A stretch of 64,000 nt of DNA from the NCBI GenBank assembly GCA_902795275.1, contig CADBKQ010000006.1:1-64000 (forward strand). The letters are read 5' to 3'. Both the position numbers and the translations under genes were made by a program. Below, piece after piece: positions 41,916 through 50,533 of this stretch. A model generated the notes under the pieces. That model was not told the DNA's origin and searched no databases. It worked only from the letters and a program-made list of their open reading frames with translations. Numbering within the stretch: position 1 is the stretch's first letter; each line of letters starts with the position of its first letter. The DNA comes from an uncultured Eubacteriales bacterium. GTDB taxonomy: Bacteria > Bacillota > Clostridia > Christensenellales > Aristaeellaceae.

Positions 41916-43022
41916 ATGCAACGAGTCAAAAGAACAATCGCCCTGCTGCTCGCCGCCCTGCTGCTGTTTTCCGTTCCGGAAGCAGGACTGGCGAAGGACG
42001 CCGTGCATTTCATCAAGCACGGCGCGCGGGACGAAAACCAGGATCAGCTGATCACGTATTGGCTGTATGTGCCGCCCGAAGCGGAGCCGGGCATGCCGCT
42101 GGTGGTGTACCTGCACGGCTCCGGGGAACGCGGGGAAAACGCGCTGCTGACCAGCCTGCCGCAGTTTATGAAAGACGGCGTGGTGCTGTGCCGCGAGCCG
42201 ATTCTGCTCGTTCCCCAGATGCCGACCTACTTCGGCCAATGGATCAGCATTGAAAACGCGCTGATGAAAATGATCGACCGCACGGTGGAAGAATACGGTG
42301 TCGATGAATACCGCATTGCTCTGGTCGGGTTCAGCATGGGCGGCATCGGCGTATACGACCTGGTGAATCTGTATCCCGAACGGTTCTGCCGCGCCGCCGC
42401 GGTATCGGGCCGCGTGAACGAGGATGTGACCCCCGAAGCGTTCGCCCATTGCGAACTGCGCACCTTCGTCGGAACGAAGGACGCGAATATGCCGCCCCAA
42501 TCCGCCCTGGAATTTGCGGAAGCCATGGAAGAAGCGGGTTATACCACGAAAACGGTGAAATTCGATTGCACCCACAGCCGCATGCCCTACCATGTGTTCA
42601 GGGACGCGGAATTGCTGGAATGGCTTTGGATGGAGCTGGCACCCCAGCCCACCCCCAAACCCACCGTTACCCCCAAACCCTCCAAGACGCCCAAGCCCAC
42701 CGCTACCCCAAAGCCCACATCCACACCCAGGCCCTCCCCCACCCCAAAGAACGCCACGGGCTACCGCACCTTAAGAAAAGGCATGAGCGGCAAGGATGTG
42801 CAGCGGTTTAAAATCGCGATGTACTGGCTGGGATACTTCAACGACAAAAACGTTTCCGACGAATACAACAGCGTCACGGTGGAACGGGTGAAAAAACTGC
42901 AGCGGTATAACGGGCTGGAAGAAACCGGCGTCGCGGATCCCGCGCTCCAGGAGTTGGTGTTTTCCGGCAACGCCGTGAAAACCGAAAAAGCCCCCAAGCC
43001 CTCCAAGACGCCCAAGCCCTGA
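41916..43022 (+). CDS. Secreted alpha/beta-hydrolase esterase with PG-binding module
   Basis: A 368-residue exported protein. The signal peptide ends near residue 26 (AGLAKD). A PHB-depolymerase/feruloyl-esterase-like hydrolase domain follows (about 30-235), with YLHGSGERG oxyanion region, nucleophile GFSMGGIG and a His in CTHSRMPYHVF. A Pro-Lys-Thr linker (about 240-280) leads to one PG_binding_1 module (about 285-350), very similar to the second module of the glycosidase at 21385-22938. The protein stops just after a second linker (KTPKP), as if a further domain has been lost. Confidence 0.82.
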   Translation: MQRVKRTIALLLAALLLFSVPEAGLAKDAVHFIKHGARDENQDQLITYWLYVPPEAEPGMPLVVYLHGSGERGENALLTSLPQFMKDGVVLCREPILLVPQMPTYFGQWISIENALMKMIDRTVEEYGVDEYRIALVGFSMGGIGVYDLVNLYPERFCRAAAVSGRVNEDVTPEAFAHCELRTFVGTKDANMPPQSALEFAEAMEEAGYTTKTVKFDCTHSRMPYHVFRDAELLEWLWMELAPQPTPKPTVTPKPSKTPKPTATPKPTSTPRPSPTPKNATGYRTLRKGMSGKDVQRFKIAMYWLGYFNDKNVSDEYNSVTVERVKKLQRYNGLEETGVADPALQELVFSGNAVKTEKAPKPSKTPKP

Positions 43023-43110
43023 TCTCTCATACCCTGACGCCCGCCGCTTTTCCATACGGAAGCGGCGGGACGGCGAACCGCGCTTCGCGCCGGTTGCCTC
43101 GTCATACTCC

Positions 43111-43153
43111 ACCCTAATCCCTAATCCCTAATCCCTATTCCCTATTCCCTATA
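43111..43153. repeat. Solo heptad array F
   Basis: About six tandem CCCTAAT/CCCTATT units without an opposite arm. It lies just before the AEC transporter gene. It may be the remains of a full element. Confidence 0.75.
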
Positions 43154-43175
43154 CTCCACGAAAGCGAGGACACGC

Positions 43176-44102
43176 ATGAGCTTCCAGATCGCCCTGGGCC
43201 AGGTGGTGCTGACGCTGCTGTACATTATGCCGGGGTACCTGGTCAGCAAGGCCAAAAAAGCGTCGGCCCAGCATTTGCCGACGCTTTCCGCCGTTCTGAT
43301 TTATGTGTGCGGCCCCTGCCTGCATATTTCCGCCTTTATCAGCATTGATTTTTCCTGGGAAACGCTGCGGGGCATGGCGCTGTTTTTTGCGGTGACGCTG
43401 GTACTGCAAAGCGCGTTCATGGCGCTGCTGTATTTCCTGTTCCGCGGAAAACAGGAGGACGCCCGGTACCGTATCCTGAACATCGGCTCCACCCTGGGCA
43501 ACGTGGGCTTCTTCGGCCTGCCGGTCATCCGCGCCCTGCTGCCCGGCCATCCCGAGGCTGCCTGCTATTCGGCGATCTACTGCGTCACCATGAACATCCT
43601 GGTGTTCACCATGGGCGTGTTCTGCCTGACGAAAGACAAGAAGTACATGAGCGTCAAGTCCGCCCTGGTAAATCCCACCATGATCGGCTTTTATATCGCC
43701 ATGCCGCTGTTCGCGCTTTCCGCCCGGCGCGTTCTGCCAGAGATGCTGCTGAACAGCCTGCAATTGCTGGGCAACATGTCCACGCCCTTCTGCATGATCA
43801 TTCTGGGCATCCGCCTGGCCCAGACGCCGGTGAAGAAGCTGTTTTCCCAGCCCTTCATTTATGCCATCAGCCTGGCGAAGCTGGTGGCATTCCCGCTGTT
43901 CTGCTTCGCGGCGGTGGTTTTCCTGCCGCTGCCGACGGCGTTCAAGGCCAGCGTGGTGGTGCTCTCCGCCACGCCCTGCGCCTCCATTATCCTGAACCTG
44001 GCCGAAATGCACCACAGCGAAATGGAACTGTCCGCCAACTGCGTGCTGGTCAGCACCCTGCTCTGCTTCCTCACCATCCCCGTAATGACGCTGCTGGTTT
44101 GA
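43176..44102 (+). CDS. AEC family transporter
   Basis: A 308-residue membrane protein of the auxin efflux carrier (AEC/BART) type with about ten helices in two halves. Characteristic segments are NIGSTLGNVGFFGLPVI (half one) and LSATPCASIILNLAEMHHSE (half two). Bacterial members export or import small organic acids; the substrate is unknown. AAAGCGAGG is the likely ribosome site. The stop abuts the convergent recX. Confidence 0.88.
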   Translation: MSFQIALGQVVLTLLYIMPGYLVSKAKKASAQHLPTLSAVLIYVCGPCLHISAFISIDFSWETLRGMALFFAVTLVLQSAFMALLYFLFRGKQEDARYRILNIGSTLGNVGFFGLPVIRALLPGHPEAACYSAIYCVTMNILVFTMGVFCLTKDKKYMSVKSALVNPTMIGFYIAMPLFALSARRVLPEMLLNSLQLLGNMSTPFCMIILGIRLAQTPVKKLFSQPFIYAISLAKLVAFPLFCFAAVVFLPLPTAFKASVVVLSATPCASIILNLAEMHHSEMELSANCVLVSTLLCFLTIPVMTLLV

Positions 44103-44705
44103 TTATTCCTGAACCGCTTCCTCCGCTGCTTTTCTCGCCATGCTCCATCCATAGCCCTTTCGCGTCAGCGATTGGGTGATTTTTTTGGGGTCGTCCTGGA
44201 ATTTGCGGCAGAGGCGCTTCGCCTGTTCCAGGCAGCGGCGGTACTCCTCTTCTTCGGGTACAGTGTCCAGCGCGGCCTGGGCGGCTTCGCCGGTGACGCC
44301 CTTCATGCGCAGTTCCTGGGCGACGCGGTTCTTGCCGTACTTGCGGCTGCGGCTGTGCACCCACTGTTCGGCAAAGCGCTCGTCGGACACCAGCCCGTGC
44401 AGGCCCAGGGTGTCCAGCACCTTTTGAATGGTCGCCTCGTCATAGCGGGATCGGCGTAGGCGGGAAGCGATTTCCTGCTCGCTGCGCTCCCGCAGGGCCA
44501 GGAACTTCATCGCCGCTTCCAGGGCGTGGGGATAGCCCCGCTGCATCATGAACAGGCGGTATTCGTCCGGGTCCAGCGGCTGGTTCACATGCAGCTTCCG
44601 TTCCAGAAACAGCGCCGAAGGGATGCGCAGCGTGTCCCCACTCATCATTTTTACCGTGGCTACGCCGTGCTGGCGCTTGATTTCCATCACTCTGTCCGGC
44701 ATCAT
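44103..44705 (-). CDS. recX: Regulatory protein RecX
   Basis: RecX controls RecA filament activity. The 200-residue protein shows the three-helix repeats: ALEAAMKFLALRERSEQEIASRLRRSRYDEATIQKVLDTL, DERFAEQWVHSRSRKYGKNRVAQELRMKGV and KITQSLTRKGYG. The N-terminal 50 residues are a beta-type extension found in Clostridial RecX. It starts two bases after the serine hydrolase stop, so they are likely one transcript. Confidence 0.92.
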   Translation of the reverse strand: MMPDRVMEIKRQHGVATVKMMSGDTLRIPSALFLERKLHVNQPLDPDEYRLFMMQRGYPHALEAAMKFLALRERSEQEIASRLRRSRYDEATIQKVLDTLGLHGLVSDERFAEQWVHSRSRKYGKNRVAQELRMKGVTGEAAQAALDTVPEEEEYRRCLEQAKRLCRKFQDDPKKITQSLTRKGYGWSMARKAAEEAVQE

Positions 44706-44706
44706 C

Positions 44707-45837
44707 TCACGCTCCCATCACCGTGCAAAGGATTTCTTTATTCAAATCCGCCAGCACGCCCCGGCGGGCCTCCCCGGCCCCGGTGGTCAGCAGCGCCATA
44801 CCCCGCCCGGTTTCCGGGTCAAAGAACAGGCCGTGCACCGCGCCATAAGCCATGCCCTGATGGCCGTACAGCCGGCGTTCGCAGACCTTGGGTTCGTTCA
44901 GAATAAACGTGCCGATGCCCTGGGACAGGTTATGCGCCCTTTCGCCAAAGGGCGTGATTTCATGGCGCATTTCAGCCAGGCTTTCCGCGCTCAAAAAACC
45001 CGGAACCATCCCGGCAATGCCCAGCTTTGCCAGCTCCGGCGCGGATACGCACAGCGCGCCGTGGGCCAGGTTGTAGTGTTTTTCCGGGTTCACTTCCGCG
45101 GGCGGCAGGGGCCGGGCGCGGCGTTCGGCGGCGTCGAAATTGGGGGCTTTGCTCCGGGGCAGGATGCGGATGGCATCAGCCAGGTCGCCCTGTACCTTCT
45201 GGGGATAATAGGTGGCCGTCACGCCCAATGGCTGGAACACCGTTTCCCGCATGAGGGTCTCAAAGTCCGTGTCCGTCGCGGCTTCCATCACCGCCCCGGC
45301 GATGCCCGCGCCGAAATTGGAATACTCCCACTTCGTTCCCGGCAGGTGCGCGGTGAAGCTATCGCCTTTCAGCAGTTCGGACAGCGGGACGTTCTTCACG
45401 ATGCCGCTGTTGTAAGCCGCGCCGTCGTGAATGCCCGCCGTATGGGACAGGAGCATCCGCAGGGTGATGGGTGTATCCGGCGCTTTCGGATGCCGCAGGG
45501 AAAAGGGCAGGAATTCGTTCACATCCCTGTCCAGGCTCAGCCGTCCCTGTTCTTTCAGCTTCATGGCCCCCAGCGCCGTCACAAATTTGCTCACCGACGC
45601 GGCGCGGAACACGGTGTCCGGCGTCACCGGCGTATCCGGCAAATGGGCTGCGCCAAAGGTAAGCGTGTGTTGAATACCCGTTTCATCAAAGGCACACAGC
45701 GCCGCGCCGACGCACCGATGCGCCCGCAGGACGTGCTCGATCCTTCGGGTTTCATCTGCTGAAAAATCCGATGCGCTGACCTTTCCTGTTTTTGGCAGGC
45801 AATGCAATGCCAGCCGATAGACTCCCCAATGCGTCAT
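44707..45837 (-). CDS. Serine hydrolase, beta-lactamase/PBP4*-like
   Basis: A 376-residue class C beta-lactamase-like protein. The SxxK nucleophile motif is SVSK, the YxN motif is YSN (in WEYSNFGAG), and the third motif is HQG (LYGHQGMAYG). No signal peptide is seen, so it is probably a cytoplasmic esterase or peptidase and not a resistance enzyme. The start is the ATG at 45837 after AGAGGG; 29 additional codons upstream would overlap the divergent promoter region. Confidence 0.82.
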   Translation of the reverse strand: MTHWGVYRLALHCLPKTGKVSASDFSADETRRIEHVLRAHRCVGAALCAFDETGIQHTLTFGAAHLPDTPVTPDTVFRAASVSKFVTALGAMKLKEQGRLSLDRDVNEFLPFSLRHPKAPDTPITLRMLLSHTAGIHDGAAYNSGIVKNVPLSELLKGDSFTAHLPGTKWEYSNFGAGIAGAVMEAATDTDFETLMRETVFQPLGVTATYYPQKVQGDLADAIRILPRSKAPNFDAAERRARPLPPAEVNPEKHYNLAHGALCVSAPELAKLGIAGMVPGFLSAESLAEMRHEITPFGERAHNLSQGIGTFILNEPKVCERRLYGHQGMAYGAVHGLFFDPETGRGMALLTTGAGEARRGVLADLNKEILCTVMGA

Positions 45838-45860
45838 ATCGTTGCCCTCTGAATAAAAAA

Positions 45861-45876
45861 ATGCCATGCGTGGCAT
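45861..45876. promoter_or_regulatory. Palindrome in the divergent hydrolase/coat-gene region
   Basis: ATGCCA-TGCG-TGGCAT is a perfect inverted repeat between the divergent starts at 45837 and 45917. It may be an operator for either gene. No sigma-A -10 box was recognised, as expected if the coat genes use a sporulation sigma factor. Confidence 0.4.
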
Positions 45877-45916
45877 ACTGCATTTGTACCCCGAATCAAA
45901 AAGGAGGGAAAGCAAT

Positions 45917-46126
45917 ATGCCCAATCAGAACGGATGCGCCCTGACCAGCAAAGACCTGAGCGTGCTGGAAGACCAGCTGACCCACGTGGCCATGAGCTGC
46001 CGCGTGGCCCAGCACCACGCCGAAGCGTTCCAGAATCCTCAGCTGAAAGACCTGGCCGCCACCGTGGCCCAGCATCACCGCCAGCACTTCGACGCGCTCT
46101 TCGCGTTCCTCAACGGCTGTCAGTAA
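45917..46126 (+). CDS. Small spore coat-like protein (CotF-associated)
   Basis: A 69-residue helical protein (LSVLEDQLTHVAMSCRVAQHHAEAF). It is rich in His and Gln, and resembles the short companions of CotF proteins in Clostridia. AAGGAGGG precedes the ATG. It is 13 bp upstream of a CotF-like gene and probably co-expressed in the mother cell. Confidence 0.65.
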   Translation: MPNQNGCALTSKDLSVLEDQLTHVAMSCRVAQHHAEAFQNPQLKDLAATVAQHHRQHFDALFAFLNGCQ

Positions 46127-46139
46127 AGGAGGAAACACC

Positions 46140-46457
46140 ATGAACCAGCAGCAGACCTGGAAACAGAATTCCCAAAACCAGCAGGCCGCCCAGCAGCCCC
46201 TGACCGATCAGGAACTAGCCTTCGACCTGCTCTACCAGGAAAAGGCCCTGCTTTCCAATATTGCTTCCGAGGTGCTGGAAGCCAGCCAGCCCGGCATGCG
46301 CCAGGTGCTCAACGACTGCTACATGCAGATCGGCCAGGATCAATTGAGCATCTTCAACGCCATGGAGCAGCAGGGCTGGTATCCCGTGAAGCCCGCCGAG
46401 GCCCAGGACATCCAGACCGCCAAGCAGAAGTATCAGCAAATGCGCGGCACCATTTAA
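46140..46457 (+). CDS. CotF-like spore coat protein
   Basis: A 105-residue protein with a Gln-rich start and a Coat F domain (ELAFDLLYQEKALLSNIASEVLEASQPGMRQVLNDCYMQIGQDQLSIFNAM). It ends with GWYPVKPA as CotF proteins do. It belongs to the coat of the endospore. AAAGGAGG precedes the ATG. Confidence 0.85.
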   Translation: MNQQQTWKQNSQNQQAAQQPLTDQELAFDLLYQEKALLSNIASEVLEASQPGMRQVLNDCYMQIGQDQLSIFNAMEQQGWYPVKPAEAQDIQTAKQKYQQMRGTI

Positions 46458-46471
46458 ACCAGCCAGACGGC

Positions 46472-46500
46472 AAAAATCCTTCCTTCGGGAAGGATTTTTT
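46472..46500. terminator. Bidirectional terminator
   Basis: AAAAATCCTTCC/GGAAGGATTTTT (46472-46499) with a 4-base loop lies between the coat genes and the convergent EAL-GGDEF gene. Confidence 0.85.
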
Positions 46501-46526
46501 ATGTTTCATGCGGTTCCGAATACTGA

Positions 46527-48743
46527 TCAGTAAATGGCGCAGCCGCTGCGCTTCATTTCCTTGATGCGGGACAGGGCGGTATCGGCATCGTGGAAAATAT
46601 CCCCCCGGGGATTCTCGCGGTCGCCGAACGCGACGCCCACGCTGAGCGAAACGGCGGGAATTCCGTCCCGCTCCTGCTGCAAAGCGCCGTTGATCTGTTC
46701 CACCTTATGAAAAATCACATCCCGCATATCGCTGGCAACGCGCGTCATGATGATCACAAACTCGTCGTCAGCGATGCGGCAGATGTAGTCCACGGAGCGG
46801 AAGCTCCTTCTCAGCGCGTCGGCGACGCGCACCGCGATGCGGTCGGCCATCCCGAGGCCGTGAACGGTTCTCAGCGCGTCAAAATCGTCCACATTCGCAA
46901 TCAGCAGCGCGATATGGCCCTGGTCGGCGTCCCGGAGGAACACTTCATACGCGCTGTGGTTGTACAGCCCGGTCGTGGGATCGTGCAGGGCGTCGTAAGC
47001 GAACTCGCCGGGAGAAGCCGCCGGCTTCACGTGCAGCTGCTCCTGCGGGTCTTCCACGACCGCTTCCTTCCGGGCCAGCAGGAACGCTTCATACTCCCTG
47101 GCCGGAATGGGCCGGGAGAAATAGAACCCCTGCAAGATTTCGCAGCCCATGGATTTGAGGGCGAACACCTGCTCGGCGGTTTCCACGCCCTCCGCGATGG
47201 TGGGCACCTCCAGGGATTCGGCAATGTCGATCACCAAATTCAGCATCCGGGTGTTCTTCCTCTCCCGGAAAGCGTTGCGGATAAATTCCATGTCCAGCTT
47301 GATGGCATCCACAGGCATGGCGGAAATCATGCTCAGCGACGAATATCCGCTTCCGAAATCGTCCATTTCAATGTGGAAGCCCGCCTCGCGCAGCTTGCCG
47401 ACCATAGCAACGATCTGATCGGAATCCTCCGTATAAGCGGACTCGGTGATCTCCAGCAAAAACTCGTCGGGCGTCAGGCCAAATTCCTCCATCAGGGCTT
47501 TGAACCGGGCGTCCAGCTCGGCGTCCAGCAGATCCACCCGCGACACATTCACGGACACGGGCAGGCTCACGTCCAGGCGGTTCTTCCAGTCCCGCATCTG
47601 CGCGGCCACCTGCCGCCACACGTGGCTGTCCAGCTCCTGAATCAGGCCGTTTTCCTCAAACACGGGCACAAACTCATCCGGCGCGATCATACCCAGGATG
47701 GGATGGTTCCAGCGCACCAGCGCCTCGGAGCTGTTCAGAATGGGCGTCGCAGGGCGGATATCGAATTTGGGCTGGTAGTAAATTTCAAACTGGCCTTCTT
47801 TCAGCGCTTCCGGGAAATCATCTAGCAATTGTTCGGTAAAGATTTCGTTTTCATGCAGCGCGCTGTCATAGAGGGCGAACGCCTTGTTCAAGCTGCCCCG
47901 CAGCGTATCGGCGGCCAGCTTGGCTCGGTCGAACCGGCGCTCAATGTCGATGGATTTATCCACTTCGGCATAGACGCCCATGCGCAGGCGCACGCGGCTT
48001 TCCAGCCCGACGGTGGCATTCCCCAGGAGGGCGGCGTAGTCCTGCCCGTGGGGACAGTACACCATGAACACGTCGCTTTCCCTGCGGCACACAATCCCGC
48101 CGGCGGGACTGACCGTTTCCCGGATCCTTTCACCGATGCGGCGCAGCACGTCGTCCGCGCAGGCTTTGCCGTAGCGCTCGTTGAGGATATGGAAATGGCT
48201 GATGTCCAGCACGATCGCGTCCATGGGCATATCCTTGTGGTAGGTGTCAAACTGTTCCGCGTAGCGGTAGAAATAATCGCGGTTATACAGCCCGGTCAGG
48301 GCGTCGCGCTCGGTAACGCGGATGATGTCCCTGTTTTCAGAAAACTCGATGGTGCGCCGGATGCGGGCCAGGAGCACTTCGGGCAGCGGGTAGGGCTTGG
48401 GGATAAAGTCAATGGCGCCGATGTTCAGGCTTTCCACCTCGGCAGCCGTGTCCGCGGTTATCACGATCACGGGGATGCGCGTGAGCAACGGGTCCGTTCG
48501 CACGCGGCGCAGAATATCCAGGCCATGTCCGTCCGGAAGAATCAGATCCAGCAGAATCAGGCTGATCGTCTCCCGGTTGGAATATATCTTTTCCAGCGCT
48601 TCCGCGCTCGTTTCCGCCTCGATGACTTCGTAGGTATCTTCCAGCAAGGCGCTGAGAATGCCGCGGTTGAGCATTTCATCCTCAACGATCAGGATGCTGC
48701 GTTTCCCGTTGGCGGAATGGAATCTGATATGGCTTTCCGGCAT
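46527..48743 (-). CDS. REC-GGDEF-EAL-GGDEF signalling protein (likely c-di-GMP phosphodiesterase)
   Basis: A 738-residue cytoplasmic protein with four domains. The receiver (about 15-130) has acidic VEDE, phosphoacceptor in LLDLILPDGHG and KPYP. The first GGDEF-like domain (about 140-290) has CRRESDVF where GGDEF should be, so it is inactive. The EAL domain (about 310-560) keeps all residues needed: EALVRW, NVS, EITES, MDDFGSGYSS, IKLD, AEGVET and LQGFYF. A second GGDEF-like domain (about 585-738) has CRIADDEF, also lacking both Gly. The start is the ATG at 48743 after AAGGGGA; 28 more codons upstream are unlikely. Confidence 0.9.
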   Translation of the reverse strand: MPESHIRFHSANGKRSILIVEDEMLNRGILSALLEDTYEVIEAETSAEALEKIYSNRETISLILLDLILPDGHGLDILRRVRTDPLLTRIPVIVITADTAAEVESLNIGAIDFIPKPYPLPEVLLARIRRTIEFSENRDIIRVTERDALTGLYNRDYFYRYAEQFDTYHKDMPMDAIVLDISHFHILNERYGKACADDVLRRIGERIRETVSPAGGIVCRRESDVFMVYCPHGQDYAALLGNATVGLESRVRLRMGVYAEVDKSIDIERRFDRAKLAADTLRGSLNKAFALYDSALHENEIFTEQLLDDFPEALKEGQFEIYYQPKFDIRPATPILNSSEALVRWNHPILGMIAPDEFVPVFEENGLIQELDSHVWRQVAAQMRDWKNRLDVSLPVSVNVSRVDLLDAELDARFKALMEEFGLTPDEFLLEITESAYTEDSDQIVAMVGKLREAGFHIEMDDFGSGYSSLSMISAMPVDAIKLDMEFIRNAFRERKNTRMLNLVIDIAESLEVPTIAEGVETAEQVFALKSMGCEILQGFYFSRPIPAREYEAFLLARKEAVVEDPQEQLHVKPAASPGEFAYDALHDPTTGLYNHSAYEVFLRDADQGHIALLIANVDDFDALRTVHGLGMADRIAVRVADALRRSFRSVDYICRIADDEFVIIMTRVASDMRDVIFHKVEQINGALQQERDGIPAVSLSVGVAFGDRENPRGDIFHDADTALSRIKEMKRSGCAIY

Positions 48744-48834
48744 CTGGCTGTTCCCCTTTCGCGCGTCCGCGATTCTTCCCCTGAATGAACCGTCCTGTGT
48801 ATTATACCTTTTTTTGGATAGAATCACAAGCCCA

Positions 48835-48866
48835 AAAAAACGCCGGACGAAAATCCGGCGTTTTTG
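48835..48866. terminator. Bidirectional terminator
   Basis: CGCCGGA/TCCGGCG (48841-48847 and 48854-48860) is flanked by AAAAAA on the left and TTTTT on the right. On the minus strand it ends the sigma-DUF4097 transcript. Confidence 0.85.
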
Positions 48867-48879
48867 AGTATTTATTTTT

Positions 48880-49803
48880 TCAGTTTTCTTTGGCGTTGAC
48901 GGTGATGCTTCCGGACGTTGTGTGAATCTTAACCGAACAGCTTCCGTCGCCGGCGATATAGTCGTTTCCCTGCTTGGTCAGGGGCAGGTTGTTTTCAATA
49001 CGACCGCTGGTGGTGGTGATCCGCGCGGTAAATCCCGGCGCGGCGGGCAGGAACGCCGTCACCCCGCCCGAAACGGTGTGTACGTCCAGGTCTTCCATGC
49101 GGGCGATTTCCACAATGACTTTGCCGCTGGTGGACCCGATTTCCGCTTTCTTCGCTTCGCCGATGATTGCGTGAATATCGCTCGAAGTGGAGCTTGCCTT
49201 GAATCGATCGGCCTGCTTCACCGTCGCGCGGACGGTGCCGGAGGTTGACGCGATCTCAATTTCCTCGGCGGCGTTCATGACTTGCAGATCGATATTCCCG
49301 GAAGTCAGTTTGCATTTGACGCTCCTGGCGTCCACCGCCGCGCGGATCGTCCCCGAAGTTGCGTTGAGCCGCAGGCTGTCCGCGCGCAGGGCGGGAATGT
49401 CCATATCCGCCGAGGTGGTTGAGATGCGCGCATTCCGCAGCACGAGCTCCTCCGGCAGGGCAACGGTCAATTCTTTCTTGGGGGATATAAACGAGAACAG
49501 ATGAAACCCCGGCTTTTCGTACTGAATCTTCAGCGTATCCCCGTCCAGCGTCCAGCGCATCCGCCTGTCTTCCCTGATCCTGCCGTCGGCTTTCTCGCTG
49601 ATTTTGACGCTGTTCCCGCTGTGGTACGCGATATGCACCTTCCCGCTTGTCCAATCGATTTCCAGGTTCTTGACGGGGGCGGTGATTTCCGCATCGCCGA
49701 CCTGATACTGTTCCGCGCTGGCCATGGGCAGCCATTGCATCGCCGTCGCGAGCAAGACCAAGGCACAAACAACAGGCAAAACCTTCATCATCTTATTTTT
49801 CAT
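48880..49803 (-). CDS. Exported DUF4097 beta-helix protein
   Basis: A 307-residue protein with a signal peptide (about 1-29, ending ASAEQ) and a right-handed beta-strand repeat body of the DUF4097/DUF4098 (LiaG/YvlB-like) type. About nine repeats carry a TTSG, STSG or TSAD turn (residues about 135-300). Such proteins often sit beside ECF sigma factors and anti-sigma factors that respond to envelope stress. The start is at the ATG following GGAGGGG; twelve extra codons upstream are not needed. It overlaps the anti-sigma gene by 11 bp. Confidence 0.82.
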   Translation of the reverse strand: MKNKMMKVLPVVCALVLLATAMQWLPMASAEQYQVGDAEITAPVKNLEIDWTSGKVHIAYHSGNSVKISEKADGRIREDRRMRWTLDGDTLKIQYEKPGFHLFSFISPKKELTVALPEELVLRNARISTTSADMDIPALRADSLRLNATSGTIRAAVDARSVKCKLTSGNIDLQVMNAAEEIEIASTSGTVRATVKQADRFKASSTSSDIHAIIGEAKKAEIGSTSGKVIVEIARMEDLDVHTVSGGVTAFLPAAPGFTARITTTSGRIENNLPLTKQGNDYIAGDGSCSVKIHTTSGSITVNAKEN

Positions 49804-50533
49804 TTTTCTTTCCCCTCCTCCGCAGAATTTCAGAAACAACGATCCCGACGCCGGCGATCACGCCGACGGTAAACAGTATGGTGCCGAGCGTCAGCTTCCC
49901 GTGGGAGCCGATCATGCTCATCATGTTAAAGAACAGCGCCACATCGATACCGCCCAGGACGATCCAGGGATTGTAATTGCCAATCAGTTTTTTCATGGGG
50001 CGCGCTTTCAGGGTGAAGGGCAGGCCCACCGCCGCCAGGCCGAACAGCGACGCGCTGGAGGCGATCCAGAACCAGCTGCCGTGGCTGTGGATGCAGATGA
50101 CGCCCAGCAGCACCATCAGGCTGGCCGTGAACGCGCACAGCATCCAGAAAAACTTATCCTCCTGCACCATGATGGGTACCACGCTCACGGACGCCGCCAC
50201 GCAGAGGGAAGCCAGCACAATGTCGATCCAGCCCAGGGGCGAGCTGAACAGAAACAGGCAAATCAAAATCGGAACCAGGAACGCGCCGGACACCGCCGAG
50301 CCCACGGCCGCCGTGCGCTTTTTGAATTGCGTGATGCCGTATTGAAGCACGGACTCCTTTTCGCTTTTCAGGTTGTTTTCGATTTCCGTTTCCTTGATTT
50401 TTTCCAGCATCGCCCGGCAATCCGCGCAGTCCAGCAGATGCTCGTTCACCAGGGCGCGGCTTTTTTCGCTGCATGCTTCATCCGCGTACAGCGGCAGCAG
50501 ATCACGAATCACGTCACACTCCATTGCTTTCAT
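49793..50533 (-). CDS. ZF-HC2 anti-sigma factor with membrane domain
   Basis: A 246-residue membrane protein. The N-terminal zinc-finger anti-sigma domain shows CDVIRDLLPLYADEACSE...LVNEHLLDCADC (His-Cys2 type). About six to seven membrane helices follow (residues 75-235). It should hold the sigma factor encoded just upstream until a signal arrives. The ATG at 50533 (MKAMECD) is taken as start; an ATG at 50524 is also possible. It overlaps the sigma gene by about 20 bp. Confidence 0.85.
   Translation of the reverse strand: MKAMECDVIRDLLPLYADEACSEKSRALVNEHLLDCADCRAMLEKIKETEIENNLKSEKESVLQYGITQFKKRTAAVGSAVSGAFLVPILICLFLFSSPLGWIDIVLASLCVAASVSVVPIMVQEDKFFWMLCAFTASLMVLLGVICIHSHGSWFWIASSASLFGLAAVGLPFTLKARPMKKLIGNYNPWIVLGGIDVALFFNMMSMIGSHGKLTLGTILFTVGVIAGVGIVVSEILRRRGKKNEK

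Noticed and set aside
44707..45837. Serine hydrolase as an antibiotic-resistance beta-lactamase
   Set aside because: The SxxK and YxN motifs are shared by esterases and peptidases, no signal peptide is visible, and there is no resistance context.
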